A DNA stretch of 64,000 nucleotides. It comes from Rhodobiaceae bacterium (lineage in GTDB: Bacteria > Pseudomonadota > Alphaproteobacteria > Rhizobiales > JAKPQE01). This document shows, in pieces, positions 1 to 8,651 of this stretch; the stretch's first letter is position 1, and each line of letters starts with the position of its first letter. The notes below the pieces were generated by a model. The model did no database searches. It was not told the DNA's origin and worked only from the letters and a program-made list of their open reading frames with translations. Made by a program: the position numbers and the translations under genes. The DNA is taken from NCBI GenBank assembly GCA_028278505.1, contig JANQEG010000087.1:1-64000 (forward strand), written 5' to 3'.

Positions 1-264
1 GCGAGCCGCAGGCACGGCACGCTCTATGTCGGCTCGACTTCCGATATTCGGAAACGGCTGGAACAACATCACTCCGGTGCGGTCAAATCGTTTACGCGCC
101 GTTACGAGGTGTTCCGCCTCGTCCATTTTGAATTCCACGACAGCCTTGACCATGCCCGTGAACGGGAGCGCCGGATCAAGAAATGGCGGCGGGCATGGAA
201 GATCCAGTTGGTCGAGGGTCACAATCCGGACTGGCGCGATCTCGCCGGTGACCTGCCGTTTTAG
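1..264 (+). CDS. GIY-YIG family nuclease (C-terminal part, cut by window edge)
   Basis: The frame is open from base 1 to the TAG at 262-264, so the start lies before the window. The 87 visible residues carry TLYVGSTSDIRKRLEQHH, which matches the second half of the GIY-YIG core (YVG-S plus the Arg helix), and a basic RERERRIKKW segment typical of the short UPF0213/YhbQ-like group. These are small single-domain proteins of about 90-100 residues, so only some 10 N-terminal residues should be missing. Family members are structure-selective nucleases or of unknown role; nothing nearby narrows this down. Confidence 0.85.
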   Translation, partial: ASRRHGTLYVGSTSDIRKRLEQHHSGAVKSFTRRYEVFRLVHFEFHDSLDHARERERRIKKWRRAWKIQLVEGHNPDWRDLAGDLPF

Positions 265-312
265 GCGGAGCTGTCCGAGATTAATTACAACTGACATACC
301 GTCTTGATGGGG

Positions 313-343
313 GCAATGGGTCCCCGTTTTCACGGGGACGGTG
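313..343 (+). repeat. REP-like palindrome, family 1 (single good arm)
   Basis: Contains CAATGGGTCCCCG-TTTTCA-CGGGGACGGTG, the same layout as elements near 19.7, 50.2, 51.1 and 61.9 kb. It is preceded by CATACCGT (298-305), which also precedes the copy at 50.2 kb. A second, degenerate arm may follow at about 375-400, but it is weak. Confidence 0.6.
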
Positions 344-420
344 CGTTTGTTATCGTCTGCACCCTAGTTTGCGCCTTCCGCGCGGACCGTTTGATTCTCC
401 CGCTACCGACCGGCGCACAT

Positions 421-445
421 AAAAACGGCTCCGCAATGCGGAGCC
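421..445 (-). terminator. Rho-independent terminator of the cold-shock gene
   Basis: On the minus strand GGCTCCGC-ATT-GCGGAGCC (stem 427-445) is followed by GTTTTT (421-426). It lies 44 bases beyond the stop codon of the cold-shock gene and points the right way. Confidence 0.85.
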
Positions 446-488
446 TGAAATTGATTCCTGACGGCCGCGGGGGCCGTCGCGGGCCTCG

Positions 489-704
489 TTATTCGGCGAT
501 CTGCAGATTGACCGCCTTCGGGCCCTTGCCGCGCTTGTCCGGTTCGGTCTCGAACGAAACCCGCATTCCCTGATCCAGCGGCGGAATGCCCGAGCGTTCG
601 ACGGCCGAAACGTGAACGAACACGTCCTTCGATCCATCGTCCGGCATAATAAAGCCGAAACCCTTGGATTGGTTGAAGAATTTAACAGTGCCCGACTGTC
701 GCAT
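489..704 (-). CDS. Cold-shock domain protein (CspA family)
   Basis: A 71-residue single cold-shock domain, the usual size of the family. The RNP1 motif KGFGFI (residues 14-19) and RNP2-like DVFVHVSAV (residues 28-36) are intact, so it should bind single-stranded nucleic acid and act as an RNA chaperone. The ATG at 702-704 has an AAAGGA ribosome binding site just upstream. The gene stands alone and ends in its own strong terminator. Upstream on its strand are about 430 bases with no clear gene, which could hold a long untranslated leader of the kind seen on many csp mRNAs; that last point is inference. Confidence 0.93.
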   Translation of the reverse strand: MRQSGTVKFFNQSKGFGFIMPDDGSKDVFVHVSAVERSGIPPLDQGMRVSFETEPDKRGKGPKAVNLQIAE

Positions 705-1138
705 CTAGGGATCCTTTCCCATGTCGTCGTTGCAGCCGCGCGCCTTTCGTCGTCGCGGCCCTCGATAGGCTGGCATTTCAGAAGTCGGAGAAAGGATATG
801 TGCTTGGTTTCATTGTCGTCCAGGAACCATGTCCTGTCTCAGGCCTATCCTGGCGCGGCCTGGTGCGTTATCACCTATCACATCCGCCGGGTCCGATCGG
901 CCACCCGAACGCGGATTTTATGGCGCAGCTTGGTTCGAAAGGCAAGATTGCAGTTTTTCGAAGCCTTCGGCAAAGGCCGGCGGATTCGCCCCTTCCGAGA
1001 ACGCAACGGTTCTGCGCTTGCCAGCTAAAAACCTGATATCGATCGGTTTTCGGGCACCGTCGCCGGTCTCGAAAAACGTCGGGCGATATTGCCGCAGGAC
1101 GACATGGCGAAACGGACGATGCCCTGCCGGACGATCGC
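705..1138. other. Intergenic, no convincing gene
   Basis: Several short frames overlap here without a good start or coding bias throughout. A minus-strand frame running out of fetB down to 918 reads for about 70 codons with fair codon use but has no start codon of its own. The promoter and leader of the cold-shock gene must lie in this stretch. Confidence 0.4.
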
Positions 1139-1948
1139 TTAAGCGGCCGGGCCGCCGAGCCGGTCGAGGCGCAGCCTGTGTCGGTTGTCGGTCAGGCGCC
1201 AGACGCTCGCCAATACGGCGCCGAGCACGCCGAGGCCGGTGGCGCCGCCGATCAGGAACATGACCAGGATCTGGTATTTGACCGCCTCGGCCGGGTCGAC
1301 GCCGGACAGGATCTGGCCGGTCATCATGCCCGGCAGAAAGACGATGCCGGTCGCCGCCATCGAATTGATGATCGGCATGAAGCCGGCGCGGAGGGCGCGC
1401 CTTGTGAACGGCGCGACCGCGTCGAAGCGGCGGTAGCCGAGCAGCAACTGTGCCTCGATCGCCAGTTTCTCCCGGTGCACGGTGGTGGTGAGCGTATCCA
1501 GCGCGAGCGAAATCCCGGTCATCGCATTGCCGAGGATCATGCCGAACAGCGGCAGCGCATAGCGCGGCGACCACCACGGATCGGGGCCGATCTGCGTGGT
1601 CAGCGCGGTCGTCGTGACGATCATGCCGGCGAGCATCATTGCCCCGGCGCCGAGGCCATAGCCCCAGACGCCGCGCAGCCGCCGCTCCTGGCGGGCGCGG
1701 ATTTCGCGGCCGGCGAACCCGACCATGACCAGCGCGATCAGGAGCGTCAGCCAGGGCGAGGCGATGGCGAAGACCGTCTTCAGCACGAGGCCGACCAGGA
1801 AGAGCTGCACCACCATGCGCAGGGCCGAGATCGCGAGCTGGCGTTCGAGCTGCAGCCGCAGCAGCAGCGACAGGGCGCCGTTGAGCACCAGAAAGATCGC
1901 GGCGAGCGCCACGTCCCAATAGGAGAGGGCGATATAGGCGCTGGTCAT
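1139..1948 (-). CDS. fetB: ABC transporter permease, FetB/UPF0014 family
   Basis: A 269-residue membrane protein with about six hydrophobic segments (for example residues 10-32, 40-58, 63-80). It has the conserved features of the UPF0014 family, including EIRARQERR and the GMILGNAMTGISLALD stretch. In E. coli the FetAB pair exports iron and protects against oxidative stress. The ATG at 1946-1948 overlaps the TGA of the ATPase gene in an ATGA, so the two are translationally coupled and form one transporter. The open frame continues upstream into the ATPase region, but that part is the ATPase gene read out of frame. Confidence 0.88.
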   Translation of the reverse strand: MTSAYIALSYWDVALAAIFLVLNGALSLLLRLQLERQLAISALRMVVQLFLVGLVLKTVFAIASPWLTLLIALVMVGFAGREIRARQERRLRGVWGYGLGAGAMMLAGMIVTTTALTTQIGPDPWWSPRYALPLFGMILGNAMTGISLALDTLTTTVHREKLAIEAQLLLGYRRFDAVAPFTRRALRAGFMPIINSMAATGIVFLPGMMTGQILSGVDPAEAVKYQILVMFLIGGATGLGVLGAVLASVWRLTDNRHRLRLDRLGGPAA

Positions 1949-2556
1949 GACGCGCCTGCCGGGCCGGCGAGGCGGCCGTTTTCGAGTCTTAGCCGACGGG
2001 CGCCGAGCCGTTCGGCCTGCTCGGCCGCGTGGGTGACGAGGAGGACGGCGATGCCGTCGCCGAGCAGTTTGCGGATCAGCTTTTCGACCGCCTCGGTCGC
2101 GGCCGGATCGAGCGCGGCGGTCGGTTCGTCGAGCAGCAGGGCCTGAGGTCCGAGCGCGATGGCGCGGGCAATGGCGAGGCGGTGGCGCTCGCCGGTGGAG
2201 AGCCGCGCGACCGTCCAGCTTGCCGCGTCGTCGGGCAGGCCGAGCGCGGAAAGCAGCGCCGGATCGGGCCGGCCGCCGGAAAAATGGTCGGCAACGATGT
2301 CGGCCCACCAGCCGCTTTCGGCCGGCACCAGGGCGACGGCGCGGCGCCAGTCCGGGGCCGGACAGGCGCTGCGCGGCCGGTCGCCCAGGAAGACCTCGCC
2401 GTCATTGGGGTCGAGGTCGGCGACGGCGCGCAGAAAAAGCGATTTGCCGGCGCCGGACGGGCCGGAGATTGCGACGCATTCGCCGGCGCCGAGCCGCAAG
2501 TCGATCGGCCCGATCAGCGCCGTCTTGAGCTTTTCGATGCGGAGTTCGCTCGCCAA
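1945..2556 (-). CDS. fetA: ABC transporter ATP-binding protein, FetA-like
   Basis: A 203-residue ATPase, short as expected for FetA. It has Walker A GPSGAGKS near residue 32, signature LSTGERHRLAIARA near 119, Walker B LLLDEPTAALD near 139, and the switch His in LLVTHAAEQ. The only start in the right place is a TTG (2554-2556); no in-frame ATG precedes Walker A. It is the first gene of the fetAB pair. Assignment to metal (iron) export rests on pairing with the UPF0014 permease; the substrate cannot be read from the sequence. Confidence 0.88.
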   Translation of the reverse strand: MASELRIEKLKTALIGPIDLRLGAGECVAISGPSGAGKSLFLRAVADLDPNDGEVFLGDRPRSACPAPDWRRAVALVPAESGWWADIVADHFSGGRPDPALLSALGLPDDAASWTVARLSTGERHRLAIARAIALGPQALLLDEPTAALDPAATEAVEKLIRKLLGDGIAVLLVTHAAEQAERLGARRLRLENGRLAGPAGAS

Positions 2557-2650
2557 CCGGCTCGGCCCCCACGATAAACGGGAAACGGGCCCGCTCGCGT
2601 CAACGACGGGCCTCGCTGCAGGGCCTTATAGCACGCGTGTGACGTTTTGA

Positions 2651-3589
2651 TCAGCGCGCCTGGGCCGGGATCGTCACCAGGCCGCCGGGCGCCGACGGGT
2701 CCAGCTTGAAGTCGATCATGCCCTTGAATTCATACCGCTTCTGGAACCGGCCATATTTCCAGAACAGGGCGAAGGCGAGCTTTGCCCAGAATGCTGTGCC
2801 GGTGACCGCGCGCGACCTGGCGCGATGGCCGAAGACGTTGCGCAGCACGCCGTTGGCGTAGTTCATCATGTAGTGGCGGTGAATGTCGGTGGTCCAGTGC
2901 TCGGTCGTCAGCGAGACGTTCAGGCAATCGTGATTGACGACCCGATGCGGCCCGTTGAGCGGCCAGTGCAGCATCTCGCCGGGCTCCAGATCGTAGATGC
3001 TGACGTGCTCCTCGAAAGCGGGATCGTAGGGGATGTCCTCTTCCTGGATGCCGGTGATGACGTTTTCCAGATCCTCGCGCTGCAGGAAGGGCGGCGCCGG
3101 CGGGTAGACGTGCACCCGCTTGCGGCCGCGGATCTGCCATAGTGACTGGCCGGGCACATCGGCGTGATAGAACACCTGGGCGCCGGGCGAGGAGATCAGG
3201 ATGCCGAGCTTCTTGCGATAGGTCGGGCCGAGACCGGGAACGTTGGCGCCGATCTCCGCGAACATCGCCTCCAGAACATCGCGGTAGCGGCGGTCGACCT
3301 TGTCGACGCTGCGCAGATTGATCCAGAACCGGCCGCTCTTGACCGCGTTCAGCACCTGCGCGCCGGACAGATCGCCGATATTGCCGTAGCGCCAGGTCGA
3401 GTGGTCACAGCCGCCGGTCGCCATGGTCGAAATGTCGCACAGATGGTCCGGATAGGTTTCGATCAGCGCGGCGAGCGCCTCGTCGGAAAACAGCGATGAG
3501 CGATCGAGGGTGTGGTTGAGGCGGAGATTGCTGCGGCTCCATTTCGCCGCATCCGCCGGCGTGAAGTTTTCGAAAATCGCTTCGGCCAT
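2651..3589 (-). CDS. Cupin-like (JmjC-type) Fe(II)/2-oxoglutarate oxygenase-like protein
   Basis: A 312-residue protein. The double-stranded beta-helix iron triad is visible as H142-x-D144 (FYHADVPG) and H215 (GPHRVVNH), with the cupin-type ELEPGEMLHWP turn between. That is the arrangement of cupin_8/JmjC proteins, which hydroxylate amino-acid side chains or small molecules. The C-terminal 70 residues (after about 240) form a basic helical tail. The start is the ATG at 3587-3589, placed by the loss of coding character upstream; the frame runs open to 4129 but that part overlaps the next gene antisense. It is divergent from the DUF3775 gene. The substrate is unknown. Confidence 0.75.
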   Translation of the reverse strand: MAEAIFENFTPADAAKWSRSNLRLNHTLDRSSLFSDEALAALIETYPDHLCDISTMATGGCDHSTWRYGNIGDLSGAQVLNAVKSGRFWINLRSVDKVDRRYRDVLEAMFAEIGANVPGLGPTYRKKLGILISSPGAQVFYHADVPGQSLWQIRGRKRVHVYPPAPPFLQREDLENVITGIQEEDIPYDPAFEEHVSIYDLEPGEMLHWPLNGPHRVVNHDCLNVSLTTEHWTTDIHRHYMMNYANGVLRNVFGHRARSRAVTGTAFWAKLAFALFWKYGRFQKRYEFKGMIDFKLDPSAPGGLVTIPAQAR

Positions 3590-3830
3590 AGACGTCCCGC
3601 TTTGCTGGGTTCTGCTGCAGTTGCCGATAGTTGATAGGCGTTTTGCGGCAGGCGCGCGACCTAAACAGGACGTTAACGTAAACGGTGGCAATCGGGCCTG
3701 CGCGTCTCGCGCGATCGCGGCGGAACGGCCGGCCGGAACCGGCGCAACTCGGCGCGCATGCGCATGCCATCTTGCCGAATGGCGTTTTGTGAAGAAAAAT
3801 AACGCTACGGGGAACCTTGGAGGATTGGAC

Positions 3831-4241
3831 GTGGCTGTCGATCTCGCTATCGATCCTGATACGATCAGAATGATTGCGCAAAAGGCGCGTGCCGCCGCGG
3901 CAATGATGGATGACACGTTCGAGGACGGGCACGAAGGCGAAATCGAGTTCGACGACGAGACGCTGTCGGGTGGGCACGGCCATAGCGGGCTGCATGAGGA
4001 AGAGGACGACGATCTGAGCCGCGAGGAACTCGTCGAATTGATCGCCGACCTCAATGTGGACGAAGCGGCGGCGCTGGTCGCCGTGGTGTGGATCGGACGC
4101 GGCGATTTCGAGGCCTCCGACTGGACCATGGCGGTGGAAGAGGCCAGGGGCCGCGCGGTCGGTCCGACCTCGCGCTATCTGATCGGCATGCCGATGCTCG
4201 CCGACCACATCGAGAGCGGTCTTGACGCGCTCGGCGTGTGA
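3831..4241 (+). CDS. DUF3775 domain-containing protein
   Basis: A 136-residue acidic protein. The C-terminal half (SREELVELIADLNVDEAAAL, VAVVWIGRGDF, TSRYLIGMPMLADHIESGL) matches the DUF3775 family, common in alphaproteobacteria and without known function. A central acidic, His-containing stretch (about residues 30-62) looks disordered. The GTG start at 3831 is chosen because GGAGG lies at 3819-3823, seven bases before it; the frame extends further upstream but with poor codon use. It is followed 100 bases later by uvrB in the same direction. Confidence 0.8.
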   Translation: MAVDLAIDPDTIRMIAQKARAAAAMMDDTFEDGHEGEIEFDDETLSGGHGHSGLHEEEDDDLSREELVELIADLNVDEAAALVAVVWIGRGDFEASDWTMAVEEARGRAVGPTSRYLIGMPMLADHIESGLDALGV

Positions 4242-4340
4242 CGGACCTTGGCTCCGGCTCTCGGGCCGATCCTCAACAGCCGACATGACATTTCGACCGG
4301 CGATCTTTTCCTGGTGCCGGACTCACGCCATATTGGCGTC

Positions 4341-6974
4341 ATGGCGAAACCCCCCGGAAAATCCTCGACGCCGTCCGATCCTCCCGGTTTCGGCGAAGCG
4401 CCGCAACCAGCGCTGGACGGCGCCCCGGCGCCGGGCGGCATCGCCCGCTGGGCCGAAGAGATCGCCGACGCCGTCGACGGCGACGGTGCTGCGGGAACAG
4501 CGGAGAAGCCGCAACGATCGAAAGCCGCCGGCCGCGGCGGCGCCCGGCCCGGCAAGACCGCGCGCGGCACCTCGATGGGCGGGCCGGCGAGCCCGAAGGA
4601 GCGTGCCGCCGGCGGCCTCAACCCGGTGGCCGGGCTCGATGTCGGCCTGGAGGAGGCGGGTTCGATCGTCGACAGCGGGGTGACGGCGACCGTGCAGGCG
4701 CTGGAAGACCTGATCCAGCACGGCCGCCCCGAATTCCGCGACGGCGTGTGGATGCCGCACCGGCCGGAGCGGCCGGACAAGTCGGAAGGCGGGATCGCCT
4801 TCACCGCGCAGTCGGACTTCGCGCCGAAGGGCGATCAGCCCGAGGCGATCGCCGAACTGGTCGAGGGCGTCGGCAATGGCGAGGCGTGCCAGGTGCTGCT
4901 CGGCGTCACCGGCTCGGGCAAGACGTTTACCATGGCCAAGGTGATCGAGGCGACGCAGCGGCCGGCGCTGGTGCTGGCGCCGAACAAGACGCTCGCCGCC
5001 CAGCTCTACGGCGAGTTCAAGGCGTTCTTCCCAGACAACGCGGTGGAGTATTTCGTCTCCTATTACGATTATTACCAGCCGGAGGCCTACGTCCCGCGCA
5101 CCGACACCTATATCGAGAAGGAATCCAACATCAACGAGCAGATCGACCGCATGCGCCACTCGGCGACGCGGGCGCTGTTGGAACGCGACGACGTCATCAT
5201 CGTCGCCTCGGTGTCGTGCATTTACGGCATCGGCTCGGTCGAGACCTATACCGAGATGACGTTCACGCTGAAAGTCGGCGACCGCATCGACCAGCGCCAA
5301 TTGCTCGCCGATCTGGTGGCGCTGCATTATCGCCGCGCCGATGCCGGCTTTGCCCGCGGCAGCTTCCGGGTGCGCGGCGACACCATCGAGATCTTCCCGG
5401 CCCACCACGAGGACCGGGCCTGGCGCATCTCGCTGTTCGGCGACGAGATCGAGGAGATCGTCGAGTTCGATCCGCTGACCGGCCATAAGTCCGACGCCTT
5501 CGAGTTCGTCAAGGTCTACGCCAATTCCCACTATGTGACGCCGCGGCCGACGCTGGCCCAGGCGATCAAGTCGATCAAGGCGGAACTCGTCGGGCGGCTC
5601 GACGAGCTGAACCACGCCGGTCGCCTGTTGGAGGCGCAGCGGCTGGAACAGCGCACGCGGTTCGACCTGGAAATGCTGGAGGCGACCGGCTCGTGCGCCG
5701 GCATCGAGAACTATTCGCGCTATCTGACCGGGCGCAAGCCGGGCGAGCCGCCGCCGACTCTGTTCGAATACCTGCCCGACAACGCGCTCGTCTTTGTCGA
5801 CGAGAGCCACGTCACCATCGGCCAGCTCGGCGGCATGTATCGCGGCGACTTCCGCCGCAAGGCGACGCTTGCGGAATACGGCTTCCGGCTGCCGTCCTGC
5901 ATGGACAACCGGCCGCTCCGTTTCGAGGAATGGGACGCGATGCGGCCGCAGACCGTGTGCGTTTCGGCGACGCCGGGCGGCTGGGAAATGGACGAGACCG
6001 GCGGCGTGTTCGTCGAGCAGGTGATCCGCCCGACCGGGCTGACCGATCCGCCGGTCGAGGTGCGGCCGGCCTCGACCCAGGTCGACGATCTGCTCGGCGA
6101 AGTGAAGGCGGTGGCGGCCGCCGGCTACCGGTCGCTGGTGACGACGCTGACCAAGCGCATGGCCGAGGACCTGACCGAATATCTGCACGAGCAGGGCGTG
6201 CGCGTCCGCTACATGCATTCCGACATCGACACGATCGAGCGCATCGAGATCATCCGCGATTTGCGCCTCGGCGCCTTCGACGTGCTGGTCGGCATCAATC
6301 TTCTGCGCGAGGGGCTCGATATTCCCGAATGCGCGCTGGTGGCGATCCTCGATGCCGACAAGGAGGGTTTTTTGCGCTCCGAGACCTCGCTGATCCAGAC
6401 CATCGGCCGGGCGGCGCGCAATGTCGACGGCAAGGTTATCCTTTACGGCGACGTGATCACCGGCTCGATGGAGCGGGCGCTGGCGGAGACGAACCGGCGC
6501 CGCGAAAAGCAGATCGCCTACAATACGGAGCACGGGATCACGCCGGAGTCGGTGAAGAAGTCGATCGGCGACATCCTCGACTCGGTCTATGAGCGCGATC
6601 ACGTCACCGTCGACACCGGCTTCGCCGAGGATGCGGCGTCGCTGGTCGGCCACAATCTGGAGGCCCATATCGCCGACCTCGAAAAGCGCATGCGCGAGGC
6701 CGCCGCCGACCTCGAATTCGAGGAGGCGGCACGGCTGCGCGACGAAGTCAAACGCCTGCGCGAGACCGCGCTTGCGGTTTCCGACGATCCGCTCGCGCGC
6801 CAGGCGGCGATCGAAGACCGCGCCGGCAGTTTTCGGGGCAGGCGCAAATATGGCCGCGCCGCCAACACGCCGGCCCACACGGCCGAACGCCCGCACAAGC
6901 CCGAGGACAAGGATATGGGCCCGCACAATTGGAGCGGCGGCAAGGGCGGTAAGCGGAGGCCGCGGCGGCGGTAG
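4341..6974 (+). CDS. uvrB: UvrABC system protein B (excinuclease helicase subunit)
   Basis: Nucleotide excision repair: UvrB loads with UvrA, verifies the lesion and recruits UvrC. 877 residues from the ATG at 4341. Walker A GVTGSGKT is at 188-195, the damage-probing beta-hairpin region [12 protein letters not shown] and [17 protein letters not shown] follow, helicase motifs [13 protein letters not shown] and QTIGRAARN are intact, and a C-terminal UVR helix pair ([18 protein letters not shown]) is present. Compared with E. coli (673 residues, Walker A near residue 39) it has about 150 extra, low-complexity N-terminal residues and an extra basic tail; extended UvrB proteins are usual in Rhizobiales. 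It converges on the PPIase gene, 5 bases apart. Confidence 0.97.
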   Translation: MAKPPGKSSTPSDPPGFGEAPQPALDGAPAPGGIARWAEEIADAVDGDGAAGTAEKPQRSKAAGRGGARPGKTARGTSMGGPASPKERAAGGLNPVAGLDVGLEEAGSIVDSGVTATVQALEDLIQHGRPEFRDGVWMPHRPERPDKSEGGIAFTAQSDFAPKGDQPEAIAELVEGVGNGEACQVLLGVTGSGKTFTMAKVIEATQRPALVLAPNKTLAAQLYGEFKAFFPDNAVEYFVSYYDYYQPEAYVPRTDTYIEKESNINEQIDRMRHSATRALLERDDVIIVASVSCIYGIGSVETYTEMTFTLKVGDRIDQRQLLADLVALHYRRADAGFARGSFRVRGDTIEIFPAHHEDRAWRISLFGDEIEEIVEFDPLTGHKSDAFEFVKVYANSHYVTPRPTLAQAIKSIKAELVGRLDELNHAGRLLEAQRLEQRTRFDLEMLEATGSCAGIENYSRYLTGRKPGEPPPTLFEYLPDNALVFVDESHVTIGQLGGMYRGDFRRKATLAEYGFRLPSCMDNRPLRFEEWDAMRPQTVCVSATPGGWEMDETGGVFVEQVIRPTGLTDPPVEVRPASTQVDDLLGEVKAVAAAGYRSLVTTLTKRMAEDLTEYLHEQGVRVRYMHSDIDTIERIEIIRDLRLGAFDVLVGINLLREGLDIPECALVAILDADKEGFLRSETSLIQTIGRAARNVDGKVILYGDVITGSMERALAETNRRREKQIAYNTEHGITPESVKKSIGDILDSVYERDHVTVDTGFAEDAASLVGHNLEAHIADLEKRMREAAADLEFEEAARLRDEVKRLRETALAVSDDPLARQAAIEDRAGSFRGRRKYGRAANTPAHTAERPHKPEDKDMGPHNWSGGKGGKRRPRRR

Positions 6975-6979
6975 GCCAA

Positions 6980-8026
6980 TCACTCCGGTAAACGCAAAAA
7001 GATATAGACGCCGGTCGGCAGGTCGATCGGGTCGCTGATCTGGCCCGGTTTTAACGCGAAAATGGCTTTGAGGCCGGCCGGGGCCATCGGCGAGTCCGCG
7101 ACGTTACGGGCCACGGTCTCGCGGCGCATGTCGGAATATTTTTCACGCAAGGCCGAGAAGTTTGCGCCTTCGCTGCGGGCGAGGCGCACAAGCTTGCCGG
7201 CGATGTCGATCGCGCCGGCGCGGTCGTAATAGAAATCGCGGCCGATGCGCTTCACATCCGGCATTTCGCTGTGGCCGATGACGATGAACTCGAAATTGCC
7301 GGGGGAAACGTGCGGCTGATCCGCGGCCGGCAGCTTCGCCGGGTCGACCGGGGCCGACGGTTCGGGCACGTTTTTCTCCGCCGCCTTGCGCAATTCCGCC
7401 GTGCGCCGGTTAGCGAGCACATGGGCGTATTCGACATCGAACCGGGCGGCTTCCGATCCTTCGCGCCGGATCACGATCTTGTCGAGCCGGTCGCCGACGA
7501 CGATCGCACCGACCACATCGATTCCTGCAACGACCGTGCCGAAAGCGGTGTACCGCCCGTCGAGCCAGGGCGCCGGTAGTTTGGTGATGAAGAACTGGCT
7601 GCCATTGGTGTTCGGGCCGCGATTGCCCATGGACAGGATGCCCGGTTCGGCATGGCTCAGCTCGGGGTGGAATTCGTCGTCGAAGACATAGCCCGGCCCA
7701 CCCTTGCCGGTGCCGGCCGGATCGCCGGTCTGGATCATGAAATCGCGGACCAGGTGGAAGGCGATGTTCCTATAGAGCGGTTCGGACGTTGTTGCGCCCG
7801 TCGTCGGGTGCTGCCATTCGCGGGTGCCCTCGGCAAGCTGGATGAAGTTCATCACCGTCAGCGGCGCCCGGCGATAGTGGAGTCGTGCCGTGACCACGCC
7901 TTTCGAAGTGTGCAGGTCGGCGAACAGGCCTTCGTTCTCAGCCGCCGCGCGGCCGGGCCCGGCAAGGCTCAATGCCGCCAGTGCCAGCGCGCCGATCAGC
8001 ACGGCGACGATACGGTTCGGTTTCAT
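6980..8026 (-). CDS. Exported peptidyl-prolyl isomerase: cyclophilin domain plus parvulin-like tail
   Basis: 348 residues from the ATG at 8024-8026. A signal peptide (residues about 1-28, ending GRAAA) is followed by a cyclophilin domain with FHLVRDFMIQTGDPAGTG, a FDDEF box, SMGNRGPNTNGSQFFIT and a final LDGRYTAFGTVV, all typical catalytic-pocket sequence. The last about 110 residues (RDFYYDRAGAIDIAGKLVRLA, MAPAGLKAIFALKPGQISDPI) resemble a parvulin-type (PpiC) domain, suggesting a double isomerase that helps fold periplasmic proteins. The longer frame upstream (26 residues more) lacks a signal peptide at its start and is rejected. Confidence 0.9.
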   Translation of the reverse strand: MKPNRIVAVLIGALALAALSLAGPGRAAAENEGLFADLHTSKGVVTARLHYRRAPLTVMNFIQLAEGTREWQHPTTGATTSEPLYRNIAFHLVRDFMIQTGDPAGTGKGGPGYVFDDEFHPELSHAEPGILSMGNRGPNTNGSQFFITKLPAPWLDGRYTAFGTVVAGIDVVGAIVVGDRLDKIVIRREGSEAARFDVEYAHVLANRRTAELRKAAEKNVPEPSAPVDPAKLPAADQPHVSPGNFEFIVIGHSEMPDVKRIGRDFYYDRAGAIDIAGKLVRLARSEGANFSALREKYSDMRRETVARNVADSPMAPAGLKAIFALKPGQISDPIDLPTGVYIFLRLPE

Positions 8027-8280
8027 GTCCGCAATACTCCGCAGTGACGGCGGGCGCCGGCCGGCGCCAATGGCTCCAGGGCACGTTTCAAGAATACGGT
8101 CCAAAGCTTTTTTCTCTCAAGGTGAAGCGCTTATGTACATCTCTTGTCATTGCCGGGCTTGTCCCATTGGTGTCCGGTTGAGTTGGCCTAGGTTGTCACA
8201 GGCTGTTGTCGTGATGGCATTTTCTCGATTGAGGTGAAGCTTGGACACTAGCGTTGTTTATCGTCTCGACGTCACCGCCC

Positions 8281-8346
8281 AACCCCTCCGTTGTCACCAA
8301 CCAAACCTTCCTTGGTCACCACCCAACCCTTCCTTCGTCACCACCC
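8281..8346. repeat. Three tandem 22-bp repeats
   Basis: Units 8281-8302, 8303-8324 and 8325-8346 share the pattern AAMCCYTCC-T-GTCACCA-CC with only a few differences. The last unit runs directly into the GTCACCACCCGGTT start of the following palindrome, so the tandem copies look like repeated slippage of that palindrome's outer edge. Confidence 0.85.
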
Positions 8347-8460
8347 GGTTTATCCGGGTGGTCCATTGGCCCGTCGACTTGCTTATGCCTTCGTGGAGGC
8401 ATTGAAGCGCTTCTGAGCGCCGAAAGGCCATTGGATTGCCCGGATAAACCGGGCAATGAC
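8338..8460. repeat. REPIN-like inverted pair, family 2
   Basis: 8338-8371 carries CCCGGTTTATCCGGG followed by a TCCATTGGCC edge. 8427-8460 is its reverse complement version (GGCCATTGGATTGCCCGG and CCGGGCAATGAC). About 55 bases separate the arms. Confidence 0.8.
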
Positions 8461-8594
8461 GACGAGGAGGTGTCGAAACCATCCAAGAACACTTAGACCG
8501 GACAGCACCAGGAACACGTCCGGGCATGACCGGGGTTTTTACTGTTCTTCAGTGTCACGCGCCAACGCCCTCTCGATATGCACGACGGGGCCCG

Positions 8595-8627
8595 AAGAAA
8601 ACGGGAGCGAATGGCTCCGCTCCCGTT
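8595..8627 (-). terminator. Rho-independent terminator of the octaheme cytochrome gene
   Basis: On the minus strand AACGGGAGC (8619-8627) pairs with GCTCCCGTT (8600-8608) across a 10-base loop and runs into TTTTCTT (8595-8600). It lies 25 bases past the stop codon at 8652. Confidence 0.8.
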
Positions 8628-8651
8628 CCGTCGGTGCATAAACGCGTCGCG

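Larger units (their letters stand above)
8027..8651. other. Repeat-rich intergenic region (625 bases)
   Basis: No gene found. It contains a degenerate family-2 palindrome (GTCATTGCCGGGCTTGTCCC, 8147-8166), a triple 22-bp tandem repeat, an inverted pair of family-2 palindromes, and the terminator of the multiheme cytochrome gene. Confidence 0.7.

Noticed and set aside
918-1138. Minus-strand frame continuing beyond fetB
   Set aside because: It has no start codon and no ribosome site, and the fetB stop lies in the true frame; at most a remnant.
4323-6983. 886-codon frame antisense to uvrB
   Set aside because: The plus strand has a full uvrB with all motifs; long antisense frames are expected at this GC content. 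The translation is repetitive Arg/Leu/Asp-rich without any domain.
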